Shown: positions 45,186 through 56,400, numbered from the stretch's first letter. The stretch: DNA of 64,000 nucleotides from Doryteuthis pealeii (GCA_023376005.1 CM042152.1:69642139-69706138); one strand, 5' to 3'. Notes: a model not told the origin generated them from the letters alone. A program made the numbers and translations.

Positions 45186-46305
45186 TTATTTTTTAACCAC
45201 ATATTTTTTTTTTTTTTTTCTTTTTTTTCTTATATTTTTGTGTTTTATTTTTATTTTATTTTTGTATTTTTATATTAATTTATTTTTTTTTTTTTTTTTC
45301 TTTTTATATTATATATTTTTTTTTTTTTGTTTTTTATTTGTTTTTTTTTTTAATTATTATTTTATTATTATTTTTTTTTTTTTCTTATAAATTTATTTTT
45401 TTTTTTTTTATTTTATTTATAATTTTATCTTTATTTTTTTTCTTTGTTTTTTTTTTTTTTTTATATTTTAATTGTTTTTTACTTATTTTTTTTTTTATTT
45501 TTTTTTTTTTGTTTTTTATAATTTTTTTATTTTTTTTTTTTTTTTTTTTTTTTTTTATTTTTCTTTTTCTTTTTTATTTTTTCATTTTTTTTTTATAAAT
45601 TAATTTATTATTTTTTTTTTTTTATTTTTTTCTTTATTTTTCTTTTTATTTTTACATTTTTTTTTTTTTTTTTAATGTATTAATTGATTTGTTTTTTTTT
45701 ATTTTTTTTTTTATCTATATTGTTTTTTTTTATTGATTTTTTTGTGATTTGTTTTTTCTTTTTTTTATTTTTTTTTTATTCAAATTTTTTATTTGTTTTT
45801 TATTTTTTTTTTTAATTTTTTTATGTTTTTATTATTTTTTTTTTTCAAATTTTTTTTCTCATTAACATTTTTTTTTTTATTTTTTTTTTATTTTTTAATT
45901 TTATTATTATTTTTTTTTTTTTTTTTTTATTTTTTTTTTTTATTTTTTTATTTTTATTTTTTTCGGTTATTTTGTTATTTCACAAATTCTTATTTGTTTT
46001 TTTGTAATTTTATTTTTTTTTTATATTTTTTTTTTGGTTTTTTTTTTTGTTTTTATTTATTTTTTTGTTTTTTTTTAATCTTTAATTTTTTTTTATTTTA
46101 TTTTTTTATTTTTTGTTTTTGCAATTAAATTTTTTATTTTTTTATTATTTTTTTTTTTTTTCTATAATTTATTATTTTTTATTTTTTTTTATTCTAATTT
46201 TTTTTTTTATTTATTTTAATTATTTTTTTTTTTTTTTATTTATTTTCTGTGTATTTCATTATTTATTGATTTTTTTATTTTTTTTTTAATTTAATATTTT
46301 TTAAT
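45186..46305. repeat. 1.1-kb almost pure T tract
   Basis: Roughly 80% or more T, with scattered A and rare C/G, and no internal period. It joins C (ending 'ctgaattaattcat') exactly to the place where D resumes ('tgtctaaacac' = 29622 in A), so it replaces nothing in the unit. Long frames of F/L/I/Y codons are translation artefacts. Confidence 0.9.
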
Positions 46306-46527
46306 TTCGATGTCTAAACACGTGTCGGCTGCCATGCTTGGTTGATGCTTATAGAAAGGCTGGCAAAATATCAACTCTATCAATCTTTATTGAGTTTTAA
46401 TTAGAACTCTTCAACTTTTAACACGAGATTCATTCATCATTAATGTCAGCATAAAAATTAAGTGAACTCTTCAAGATTAAATTATTTACTGTGAAATATT
46501 ACCATTTTGTACAGGGTATGGCAGAAG

Positions 46528-47182
46528 GTAGGTATTTACCCAACCCATTCACAATGGATAGGATGTAACACCCAGTGAGAATCAAACTCACTATTTAGTA
46601 CTAGGTATTTATCCAACCCATTCGCAATGGGTAGGATGTGACACCCAGTGAGAATCAAACTCACTATTTAGTACTAGGTATTTATCCAACCCATTCGCAA
46701 TGGGTAGGATGTGACACCCAGTGAGAATCAAACTCACTATTTAGTACTAGGTAATTTATCCAACCCATTCGCAATGGTAGGATGTGACACCCAGTGAGAA
46801 TCAAACTCACTATTTAGTACTAGGTATTTATCCAACCCATTCGCAACAGACGGATGTGACGCCCAGTGAGAATCAAACTCACTATTTAGTACTAGGTATT
46901 TATCCAACCCATTCGCAACAGCAGGATGTAACACCCAGTGAGAATCAAACTCACTATTAGTACAGGTATTTATCCAACCCATTCGCAATGGGTAGGATGT
47001 GACACCCAGTGAGAATCAAACTCACTATTTAGTACTAGGTATTTATCCAACCCATTCGCAACAGGCAGGATGTGACGCCCAGTGAGAATCAAACTCACTA
47101 TTTAGTACTAGGTATTTATCCAACCCATTCGCAATGGGTAGGATGTGACACCCAGTGAGAATCAAACTCACTATTCAGTACG
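46528..47182. repeat. 73-bp tandem repeat, nine units (copy D)
   Basis: Units as at 29833-30054. Some carry 'gcaacaggcaggatg' and others 'gcaatgggtaggatg', alternating in patches, which suggests recent unequal exchange. A minus-strand frame runs through it because 73-bp units with small indels lack stops. It is not a gene. Confidence 0.95.
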
Positions 47183-48045
47183 AGGTATTTCAACCCTTTC
47201 ACAACAGACATGATGTGACACAAGTTTGCAGTTATGGGGCATTCTGTGAGAATCAAACTCATTATTCAGTAGAATGTATTTACCCAACCCATTCACAACA
47301 GACAGGATGTGACACAGTCCCAATTATGAGGCACCCAGTGAGAATCAAATTCACCAAAGATGCTGATAGGTGTGCGTCCTGTGTCCCTGACGCACAAAAA
47401 ACTAAAAGGATGCAGTAAAATTGTATCCATGCATCCCAGTGTTTTTTTTTTCCCTTTTTTTTTTCAAACTAACTGTAAATACATTTCAATAGTTTCTTAG
47501 AAACGTATTACACAGTATAAGTTACAAGGTAGGAGTTAGACAGCTTTAGTTGGGACCCATAAATTTTCTCGGTGTTTCATTCAAAGCAAATATGTGCATC
47601 CCAGGACGCACTAAATTTAAAAGCTATCAGCATCACTGAATTCACTATTCATTAGTAGATATTTAACCAACCTATTTGCAACAGGTAGGATGTGACACAA
47701 AGTCATGATTGTGGGGCATCCTGTGAGATTCAAACACTATTCAGTAGTAGGTATTTACCCTTTCACAACGGGTAGGATGTGACACAAGTTTGCAATTATG
47801 GGGCATCCAGTGAGAATCAAACTCATTATACAGTAGAATGTATTTATCCAACCCATTCACCACAGGTAGGATATGACACATGCTTACATTTATGAAGGAT
47901 CCAGGGAAGATCAAACTCACTATTCAGTAGTAGTTGATCTGCGAGATTAACTTGCAAACCATTGAACCATGATGGGACATTGCTTGAGAGAATTATAATT
48001 AGAAATAATGCTAGATTCAACAATCTTTCTATGTTGTTTAATTAA

Positions 48046-48279
48046 CTCTTAACATCCTGTTGAGATTTTTCTAAGTCCAGAGCATTCATATAAGGATATA
48101 TTAAAAAAAATGGTTAAAAATGACCTTTGCATCTAAAGTTACCTATTATTTCCCTTAAATCAAAGATTTCTACATACATTTGATATTAAATTTAAACAAA
48201 GGCTATTGTTTGGGGCTGATTAGTTAAAATGAATATGACTTCCAGCCGGGTGGAATGAGGTGGTATAGGACTTTAAGAG
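48046..48279. mobile_element. TTAA-flanked MITE present only in copy D
   Basis: 234 bp between TTAA 48042-48045 and 48280-48283. A and B carry the empty site with one TTAA (30888-30891 in A). Inverted ends CTCTTAACATCCT and CTCTTAAAGTCCT match at 11 of 13. TTAA target suggests piggyBac-type mobilisation. Confidence 0.85.
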
Positions 48280-48310
48280 TTAACTAACATATAAAGATTG
48301 CTGAATCTAA

Positions 48311-49015
48311 CATTATAGATTTGATTCAAACTCTAAAGAGATTATGATATGCTGAATCCCAAGCCATATTGGAGTGAGGGGGAATGAAAGAGCTGATTCT
48401 GCAGCTAAATCAGCTCTAGATTTGATCCCAGACATGTTCAAGATTCCATATACTGACTTGAAACCTAAAATTAATAGATTTCTTCATACAAAATGGCAAC
48501 AACGCTGGAATAACAACATCCACAATAAACTCTTCCTAATCAAACCCAATTTGAGAGGCTGGAGACCTACTTTTAGAAAGTCTAGAAAGGAACAAGTCAT
48601 TGCGTCCCAATTACGCATTGGTCATACAAGATTAACGTACTCCTATATACTCAAACAAGAACAACAACCACAATGTGGAACATGTCAAACACCTTTGACA
48701 GTTAAACACTTATTCATGGAATGCAGGTTTTTTGCTCACATCAGAAACTGTTATTTTAATGCAAACAATTGAAAGACCTATTTGAAAATGTCAATATGGA
48801 GGACATTCTGTCTTTTTTGAAGGAAATAAAATTATACCATAGAATATAGACATGAACTTAATCAATACCATACAACATAATCCCCAATGGTGCTAACACA
48901 TTGTTAAAACCAATTACTAAAAAGTATAAATATAAATACACAAACATATATTACTTCGTAACCGTTAGGCATGACATAACCCCAGACAGGTTGATATGCT
49001 GTTAAAATTAATCAA
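48311..49015 (+). pseudogene. LINE ORF2 3' end (RNase H and zinc knuckle), copy D
   Basis: Open from 48374 to 48772. NRFLHTKWQQRWNNNIHN is followed by RGWRPTFRKSRKEQ, LRIGHTRLTYSYILKQ and CGTCQTPLTVKHLFMEC (CX2CX7HX4C). Two lesions are visible: a TGA at 48353-48355 replaces the W of WIPSH, and a missing T near 48770 moves the terminal ENVNMEDILSFLKEIKLYHR (stop at 48849) out of frame. The 3' tail 'ggttgatatgctgttaaaat' plus CAACCAACC ends near 49015. I-superfamily LINE, 5' truncated. Confidence 0.88.
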
Positions 49016-49844
49016 CCAACCAACAATTAAACAATTTAATGATCATGACACTTCTCATGATGCATGTCAGTGTGATAGGCATGCAAAAACAACAGCATCA
49101 TTACTTGAACTAGTATGCAAATTAACCACACCATATATTATGTAAACCTATATTTCTCAGTGATATATAAGACACATTGCATGATTTTAAACACACTAAT
49201 AACATGGGCTGTTTTGTAGCAAATCTAACTGAGATTTTCAAAGAGACATCATTATTGAATAAGATACATTATATGTATTAATGCTTTTGACTATAGATTA
49301 AAAACATCGAAAAACTTTCGATATTCCTGAGGGTATTGTGATGTAACCAATGGCGTAGTTTTGGTTACAGACAGATAGATACCAAATCTCCATTATAATA
49401 AGATAAGTAACACCTGGTTACTGACAGTTTTTCACCTATGTGATCTTCAGACCAAAATGTGGGGGGGGTATATAAAAATGAAAAGAACAACAAGGTATTT
49501 AGGAGGAGGATATTTTTACTTAGCCAATGCTGCAGGAACAAACAGAAGCCGCAAAACACTGACAAAAACAAAGGCTTACAAACTTCTGTTTGACAAAAGT
49601 TTCTTTCTATATAGATGATACCCCTGATGATGGTTTGATGAACAAACTGAAACACTGTAATATCTGCTAAGTAAAAATATCCTTCTAAACACCTTGTTGT
49701 TTTTTCCTTTTTATATACTTACATACTGTTGGATTGATTTCCATTTTTCCTTTATATATATATATATATTATATATATATATATATATGCCTTTGTAAAT
49801 ATGCACTTGCAAAAATGAACATTTTTCTCTATTAATAGATGTAC

Positions 49845-49889
<45 letters not shown>

Positions 49890-49891
<2 letters not shown>

Positions 49892-50180
49892 GAGAAAGGT
49901 AGACACACATGGGATGTTGTACAAAATGGATGTTTATTTTGTACAACATCCTGTGTTTGTCTACCTTTCTCCACATATTGTTGGATTAATTTCCTCTTAT
50001 TTCTTCCATTGTGTGCTACATATCGGTGGCCCAGGGGTAGAGTTTCTGATTCTGCGTGCTGGGTTCCCAGTTTCGATTTCTGTCGGAGGGCAATTGTAAG
50101 TATACATCGCTGATGAGACTTAATAAAGTTGAAACAGCTGTACGATGTTCTACGTGGGTCACGATATTTGTCGGGTTCGC
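49890..50180 (+). mobile_element. Palindrome and ribozyme SINE, copy D
   Basis: 49890-49975 repeats the palindrome of 33046-33120. 50015-50180 repeats the tRNA-Gly-like SINE, with the A box TGGCCCAGGGG and B box GTTTCGATTTC. Confidence 0.8.
50104..50148 (+). ncRNA. Hammerhead ribozyme, copy D
   Basis: ACATCG, CTGATGA, GACTT-AATA-AAGTT, GAA, ACAGCTGT, A, CGATGT. No change from 33253-33297, although nearby SINE positions differ between the copies. Confidence 0.88.
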
Positions 50181-50333
50181 TTGTCATGATTATTTTCAAT
50201 AATTATCGAATTTTATACGATATACGCATTGTAATTGCCTTCAAGCAAAAAAATATAAATAATAATATACTTTACTCAACAATGCTTCTAAAGCAAATTA
50301 TCAAATCTCATCATATATATATATATATATATA

Positions 50334-50770
50334 TACAAGTTTTGTTGAACTGTACAGACAATTCCTGTCGGGCAAGTTTTTCATTGATCCGTTCCAATTT
50401 TCGGGCCATCTTTCTGGTGTCGGGGTGTAACTGGTATAACAGTCCCCCAAAAGTTTCAAAACGAGCGCTTTCGGCAATACAATTTGCCATCCTCAGGTAG
50501 GAACCGATGGTATGATTTTGTGTCTTGTTTTTAACGAGAACGAGTGGTAGCAAGGAATTAGAAGTGGGAGGTAATAACCATTGGTAGTAGGAGGTTGTAG
50601 GAATGGTAGTGGTTCGAGCAAGCGTTGCAGTAGTGATTTTATGTGGGAGGGGGACTGTTATACCAGTTACACCCCGACACCAGAAAGATGGCCCGAAAAT
50701 TGGAACGGATCAACGAAAAACTTGTCCGACAGGAATTGTCTGTACAGTTTCAACAAAACTTGTATAAAAG
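50334..50770. repeat. Long inverted repeat, copy D
   Basis: Same as 33541-33950. Arms 50334-50445 and 50665-50765 are longer here because the GGTGTAACTGG segment is kept in both arms, whereas the left arm of A has lost part of it. Confidence 0.85.
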
Positions 50771-50903
50771 AAAAAATGCTGCCAAAATACACTTATTTTA
50801 ATATATATATATTATATATATATATATATATAATCTATTAATGCTGTTATATATTTCTAGTGATTGATCCATATATGTGAAGATGCTAACAAGTTATTAC
50901 TTT

Positions 50904-50938
<35 letters not shown>

Positions 50939-50939
<1 letters not shown>

Positions 50940-51578
50940 CTTATTATAATGGAGATTGTGGGTTTGTCTGTCTGTAACCGAAACTATATTACTATTCAAG
51001 TCACAATTCCCTTTGTTATTTACACACATTCTCGATGATTTTATTTTTTATTTAAACCCCAATTATTAGTAAAATTGTTTTACATCATTAAGACTGTTAA
51101 CTATATCTACATACTAATAACATGCAATTGTATTTATATATACAACAAAATAGCGGTTTACAGTGTGAATGGGAAGGCTAATTTACATATTGATCTTTAA
51201 AAATTTGATTTTAATAAATATATGCTTAGTATTATTGATTTCTAATTGTTTGGTTTTATCTTGATGAATATGAGCAAAAATCTCGGGGATAAATCTTAAC
51301 AGAAATCTATTAACATAAAGAAATAACTGTAATTTTATTCTTTTCTTCCTATTTTAACTAAATAGTTAAATTAGGGAAATTTACCACTGAAAGACGGGAG
51401 TAAGGGAAAATGGTGGAACAGTTAGTTTCAAAGTTGTTCTATTTTCCGATTATACCCCCTCTGTTCCAAATATTTTTATCTGAATTCTTATTCAGTTTCA
51501 TTAGCCTTTCTAATTTAACATGATATTTTATTATATTAAACTTAAATACTTGCACCCAGAGGGTGCATATATTTGCTA

Positions 51579-51579
<1 letters not shown>
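50939..51579 (+). mobile_element. Non-autonomous Helitron, family H1, in copy D
   Basis: TC start at 50939 after A; hairpin GCACCC-AGA-GGGTGC at 51552-51566; nine bases; CTAG at 51576-51579 before T. 641 bp. About 10% different from the copy at 34365-34992, far more than the surrounding duplication. Confidence 0.92.
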
Positions 51580-51620
<41 letters not shown>

Positions 51621-51753
51621 ACCAATAAGCAAATATCTATGTTAATTTGTATGTTTGTAAACTTCTATATTTGTAGATGTCTACCGGCTGAGAATTCAGG
51701 TGAACCTACAAACCAATTTACTAACAATGTCTTTTCTCTCTCTCTCTTTTCAG

Positions 51754-51804
51754 GTTGTTTAGTTGGCGATGGATTATGTGGACCAGACGGAAGTTGTATT
51801 GATG
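51754..51804 (+). CDS. Putative 51-nt cysteine-rich coding exon, copy D
   Basis: Same acceptor (CTCTCTCTCTCTTTTCAG), donor GTAAGT at 51805, branch point TACTAAC at 51719-51725, length and phase as 35131-35181. It encodes CLVGDGLCGPDGSCID, with one change, E to D (GAA to GAC). If both copies are real the transcript could contain two tandem modules or choose between them. If copy A is an assembly duplicate there is only one. Confidence 0.65.
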
Positions 51805-52365
51805 GTAAGTACACATTTTTCAATATATCTTATTGATGTTAATACCATCAATACATAAATATTTTATAAGTATTTACCATTTATTATTCCGTACACACAC
51901 AAATTCCTTTTTGCTTAAAATCTGTATATAGCTTTTTTTTATTTTTTTATTTTTTTTTTCGCCTTTGGATTATTTATAAAACCTTATGATTATTTAATTT
52001 TTTTTTATGAGTGCCTTTTGTTCCCTTTTACAACATATTGAAGTCAGTTAGCCTACTGTTGGTTTGAATAACAGCAGCTAAGTACCACTCAAGCAGTGTC
52101 CAAGACAGCTGGTATAAATAGGACTCAAGAATGATCCATCCATGAATCTGGGTGATTCCATTCCTTGAGTTCTGATTGGCTGCTTGGCTGCTTGATTTGA
52201 ATGACATTGTGGAGTCTTATATATACTCTGTCATTTTGCAGTGGACCTTGTGGCTTTCGGGATTGTATTCAGTTACAACCGTTTGCTGCCTTGTCTTCCC
52301 AGTTTGACGGTAATTGGACTTTAATTATTCTTCACAACAGAAATCCAAAATGTATGAGGAGTCCC

Positions 52366-52500
52366 CATGGTGTAGTGACTAACGTACTGGACTGTGACAT
52401 CCTAGTAAGCGAGTTCAAACTCCAGTTGCTCCATTACATTCATTTTGGATTAATACCCTTGGGAAAAGTATAAAGCCATCCTTGTAGAAGAACAGTAGTG
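52366..52500 (+). mobile_element. tRNA-derived SINE, family B-like, 5' part
   Basis: Head: CCATGGTGTAGTGACTAACG and GCGAGTTCAAACTCCAG. Body: 'cccttgggaaaagtataaag'. The rest is replaced by the dispersed repeat starting at 52520. Confidence 0.65.
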
Positions 52501-52519
52501 GTACTTTTCAACCTATAGC

Positions 52520-52985
52520 TGATGACAGAGATGCTAATAGGTACGCGTCCTGCATCACTGACGTATAAAAATCTAAAACGATGCAGAAAAATCGTATCCA
52601 TGCATCCCAGTGTTTTTTTTTTTTTTTCTTCCCTCAACCATTTCCAGCTAACTGTAAATACATTTCAATATTTTCTTGGAAATAAATTCACTGTATCGGG
52701 TACAAGGTAGGGGTTAGATGACTTTAGTTGTTCATAGATGAAAACTCTGCAACTTATTAAAAAACTTAACTTAGTTGGGACCCATCAAATTTCCTGGGAC
52801 TCATTCAAATCAAATCCGTGCGTCCCAGGACTCACTAGATTAAAAAGCTATCAGCATCACTGGCTGAGGGGATGAAGGAGTTCATACATTTCCCAAGGGT
52901 ATTAGTCCGAAAGTGAATTTAATACTGCAACTATAGTTCAAACTCGTTCACTACTATGTCACAGTCGAGCATGTTAACATTGATG
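52520..52985. repeat. Dispersed repeat plus family-B SINE fragment (minus)
   Basis: 52530-52860 matches 47360-47640 ('atccatgcatcccagtg', 'gctatcagcatcact'). 52870-52985 is a minus-strand SINE-B piece ('tttcccaagggtattagt') with a decayed B-box ('agttcaaactcgttcac'). Confidence 0.65.
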
Positions 52986-53051
52986 GTAATTTCAATATTT
53001 ATTACACAACGAGGACTCCCCAAGAAATTGTCTAATGTGCAAAACAAAAAA

Positions 53052-53292
53052 GGGCTGGTTTAGCTCAGTCGGTAGAGCGTTCTGCGAGGAATCACAAGGT
53101 TCCTGGTTCAATACCGGCCCTCGCGCCAACGAGTAACACAGGGATCTGTACGGTAAAGTGAGGAGTTGACGGTAGGTGTGGCGCTCCACCTCAGATGCTA
53201 AAATGATCTCCTTGGTCTGGCCCTAGTGAAAAGGGAATAGACTCCCTCATTGTCTGGCTAACACTAACATAAGGCCGCCCCAACGACTATAT
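53052..53292 (+). mobile_element. tRNA-derived SINE, family A, full length
   Basis: Head GGGCTGGTTTAGCTCAGTCG with B box GGTTCAATACC, body complete to 'aaggccgccccaacgact'. Confidence 0.88.
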
Positions 53293-53324
53293 AAAAAGTA
53301 AAAGTGTATTTGGCAGAATAGCTT

Positions 53325-53553
53325 ATTGTCAGCCGTTAGTGAAGGAATCTATCTCCATTTTCGCTAGCGCTAGACCTGGGAGATTGTTTTTTGCTGAGGT
53401 GGAGCACCATATCTACCATCAGCTCCCCATTTTAACACACAGATCAGATTACCCAATCTGTACTACGTATGTACTGAGTAGGCGTGGACTGGTATCGAAC
53501 CCTAAACCTTGCGATTCCTATGCACGTACTCTACTAACTAAGCTAAACCAGAC
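53325..53553 (-). mobile_element. tRNA-derived SINE, family A, inverted neighbour
   Basis: A complete minus-strand copy lies 32 bp from the previous one, forming a head-out inverted pair. About 80% identical to it, so the two are independent insertions and not a recent duplication. Confidence 0.85.
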
Positions 53554-53689
53554 ACTTGAGGTCTATATAAATTTTAATAACAATTCTAATCTGTATCAAA
53601 TACTCAGAATATTTTTGTCGTGTTCTGATTTCTGTATTCATTAACTCTTGCTTAAATATATCTCAGAATTATTTCACTAAAATATTTTG

Positions 53690-54290
53690 TGCAACACTCC
53701 ACTTGGGCTAAACGGGCGGTCGGAGAGGCACCCTCTTATCAATAGGCTGGTCATGTCAAGTCCTAGCACCTATATAATTGCTCCAACCCTATTGCCCTTA
53801 TGGCAAGTTCCAGCCCTTTTGATCATATGGGAGCTAGAAGACGGTGGCTGAGGGTCTACATGTCCTGGGTATGATGTTAAACTCTATCTGATGATGAGGT
53901 TCTAATTCTGGCTGTCTGAGGAGTGTGTAGCACACTTTCATCACCATTGCTCCCTGGTCCACTCTGACCCGGAGTGGCTGTACCTTTTAGGGTCCCATCT
54001 ATGGATTAAATAAAAAAAAAATTGTTTATAAAATTGTTAAAAAAAACAACTTTCTACCAAACTATCGCTCATAAAAAACTTGAACTTTACCCTATAAACG
54101 TATCCCTTAAACCGATTTCCAATCCACTTAACAACAAACAACTGCAAACAATCTACTGGGAAAATCAATAAAAATCCTTGAAAAAAAGACATAACAATAC
54201 ATTTGAACATCCCTCACAAACTACTACTTGGTATAAAATAACCCTGGATGGGTTGACATGCCGTTAAAATCAATCAATTAATCAATCTAA
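53690..54290 (+). mobile_element. R1 repeat
   Basis: Begins at 'ctccacttgggctaaacggg' and ends 'accctggatgggttgacatg' plus CAATCAATTAATCAATC. An extra A-rich segment (54010-54230) precedes the tail. Confidence 0.7.
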
Positions 54291-54438
54291 AATATTTTGT
54301 TTCTTATTTTTTTATTAATTTCTTTTTTCCCTTGAGCGACACCGTAACCCTCCTCCTCCTGCATGTTAAAATTTAAATATGTGAGAAAAAAATTATTTAC
54401 TAAGCTGAGCTTAGTTATAGCACAAGGGGGGAAGTATG

Positions 54439-54517
54439 GGGCACCCAGTGAGAATCAAACTCACTAACAGTGATCAGCCGATCTAGCTTTCTCTCCATCA
54501 CACCACTTTAGGTGCCC
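54439..54517 (-). repeat. tRNA-like sequence, probably SINE-derived
   Basis: Minus strand GGGCACC ... GGTGCCC can form an acceptor stem, and GTGAG-TTTGATT-CTCAC is a perfect T arm. Two surplus bases separate the T arm and acceptor, and there is no good anticodon arm, so a functional tRNA is unlikely. Confidence 0.4.
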
Positions 54518-54826
54518 ACTATGTGATAAAATAGTGTTTAAAACGAGACTAGTTGAAGATACTTATGTCAGGGGAAGCAACTCGTCTTTGTAGTTAGTCA
54601 AAACTTAATAAACAATGTAATTAGTAAGTTAACATTTCTTTTACAAATTTGCAAGTATAAAATGTAGAATAGATATTTTCAAATTCTATTGAATAAAAAA
54701 TGTCTGACCAGCTGTTACGTTTGTTTTCATCTCCCTATAATATGGTATTTGATGCAATTATGTTTAATTATGTTTATTGTCTTAAAGAAATTAATAGACA
54801 TGTTATTATTATTATTATTATTATTA

Positions 54827-55266
54827 CTAGTACAAAATAAAAAACACCCTCAGGGCGATGTAAAAATAGATTTTTGAAACATATTGCCTGAGGAGTGGGA
54901 GTAAAAAATTCAATGTCAGCGAATTTGTACCCTAAGTAAGTAAAATCATCAAATTCATTAAAGGATTAAAAAATAAAACAATTTGCAATGTAAACTTTAA
55001 ATATGTATTAAAATAAAATATATAGATATATAATACCAGTCATGTATTTATTAAAACTTGTTTTAAAAAACAATGAGGACTGTCTAATGTTGCATGTTCA
55101 AATTTTGAGTGTATTTATTGAATAAATACACTCAAAATTTGAACACGCCAAAAATCGTAGAATAAATTTTATTCTATGTTATGACGATTTTGGGTAATGT
55201 GACGTAAGCAGTGACGTAATTTTTGTTACAGACAAAAACCGGAAGCGAATCTCCATTATTAATAGA
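54827..55266 (-). mobile_element. Non-autonomous Helitron, family H2, complete ends
   Basis: Minus strand starts TCTATTAATAATGGAG and ends with hairpin CGCCC-TGA-GGGTG (one G-U) and CTAG at 54827-54830. It contains an internal 21-bp perfect inverted repeat at 55100-55142 that the copy at 14536 lacks on one side. Inserted into (ATT)n. Confidence 0.85.
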
Positions 55267-55273
55267 TTATATA

Positions 55274-55712
55274 TTAGCAAAACAAGACCCACCCTCTGGG
55301 CTGTGTAAAATTAATTTTTGGAAGATATTGTCTGAGGTAGGATGGAGTTAAAAATTCAATGTCAAAGGGTTTGTATGATAAATAAGTAAAATTATGAAAT
55401 TTATTAAAGGAGTAAAAAAATAAAACAATTTGAAATGGAAACCTAGATCTGTCCCTCTCAAATAAAATGCTGCGTAAATCTAGTAATTATTTATTATATA
55501 ATTATTTTGAATATTTTACACATAAATTTTACACAAAATCGTTGGTATTTATTAATTTGTAAACTTTTTAGTTGACCTCTTTATACTGAAAAAAAAGGCT
55601 ATTTCTTGTTTGTTCTTTATTCTATGTATTGACGATTTTGGGTAATGTGATGTAAGCAGTGACGTAGTTTTGGTTACAGACAAATTGAGACTGAATTTCC
55701 ATTATTAATAGA
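55274..55712 (-). mobile_element. Non-autonomous Helitron, family H2, divergent
   Basis: Minus strand ends in hairpin CAGCCC-AGA-GGGTGG and CTAA (fits CTRR). The 5' side is TCTATTAATAATGGAAATTC. It lies seven bases from the previous element, in the same orientation. Confidence 0.75.
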
Positions 55713-55734
55713 TGTATATATTTGTTTATATATA

Positions 55735-56088
55735 GTCTGATTGTAAAGTAACTCCCTTCCTTATCTTAAAAATCTTATAATTTATTTCTGAATTATTTTT
55801 ACAAAAAATGAATATGAGAAGAACACACATAACATGGTGTTTTATTTAAAATTCTATATGGCCACCAGCATTTGCCTCCAGCCTCTTGGGAATTAGAATT
55901 AAATTAGAGTTAAATGTCCAGACAACTTTAGTGAATTTTAAAACAAAATAATCAATCTGAAAAGAAAAACAACACAGATTTAATTGCCATATATTAAGGA
56001 ACATACATTAAAGAATTGAGAAAAATGTATATGCATATAAAGAATTTATAAAAAGTTTAAAGTAGGGAGTTACTTTTCAATCACCCTG
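55735..56088. mobile_element. Mariner-type MITE, 354 bp
   Basis: Terminal inverted repeats TGATTGTAAAGTAACTCCCT and TGATTGAAAAGTAACTCCCT (19 of 20) with TA on both outer sides (55733-55734, 56089-56090). No transposase. The TIR form fits Tc1/mariner. Confidence 0.85.
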
Positions 56089-56103
56089 TATATAATAATT
56101 ATA

Positions 56104-56400
56104 TATATGATAATGAAATTTATTGTGTACAGTGCTCAGGTGCACTCATCAATGTCAAGTACACAGAATAATGTAGAGTCAGGAACATGAACAGTTTATA
56201 GTAGTAATATGCCTGTATGTGTGCGCATGTGTGCATATGTATGTGGAGAGTGGCATCAGGTATAGTGTCGGCGGGCTACAGGAAGCATGGAGGCTTTGAA
56301 AGATTCAGTGTTTCGGCAGCCTACAACAGACGCGGGCAGTTTATTCCATGTTTCCGCAATTCTGAGCATGAAAAAATGTTTCCGAAAGTCACGTGAGCAG
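56104..56400 (-). mobile_element. CR1/L2-like LINE 3' end, minus copy
   Basis: Minus-strand version of 57095-57410: AATGAAATTTATTGTGTACA at the left is the 3' end. At the right the sequence corresponds to the FRKHFFxLRIAxTWNKLP coding region. The two copies form a ~165-bp inverted pair across 700 bp. Confidence 0.75.

Larger units (their letters stand above)
46311..52340. other. Duplicated block, copy D
   Basis: It corresponds to 29622-35700 of A, with clean sequence. Differences from A include nine instead of three 73-bp units, a 234-bp TTAA MITE, a different Helitron in opposite orientation, a shorter (TA)n, and E to D in the exon. Downstream of 52340 the sequence is unique, so D is the copy that connects to the right flank. 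Confidence 0.9.

Noticed and set aside
45338..46128. Two long plus-strand open frames (86 and 111 codons)
   Set aside because: They consist almost only of F, L, I and Y codons inside the poly-T tract; no composition or motif of a protein.
46737..46988. Minus-strand open frame with repeated SEFDSHW..HPxVANGLDKYL units
   Set aside because: It is a translation of the 73-bp satellite. Unit length variation shifts the frame, and no start, splice or domain evidence exists.
49711..50199. 162-codon minus-strand frame
   Set aside because: It runs through (TA)n/(CA)n, the palindrome and the ribozyme SINE; the residues are microsatellite translation (IYIYIY, THTHTH).
34365..51579. In-place inversion of one Helitron between copies A and D
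   Set aside because: Internal divergence (~10%) is much higher than in the flanks (1-2%), so independent insertion is preferred.
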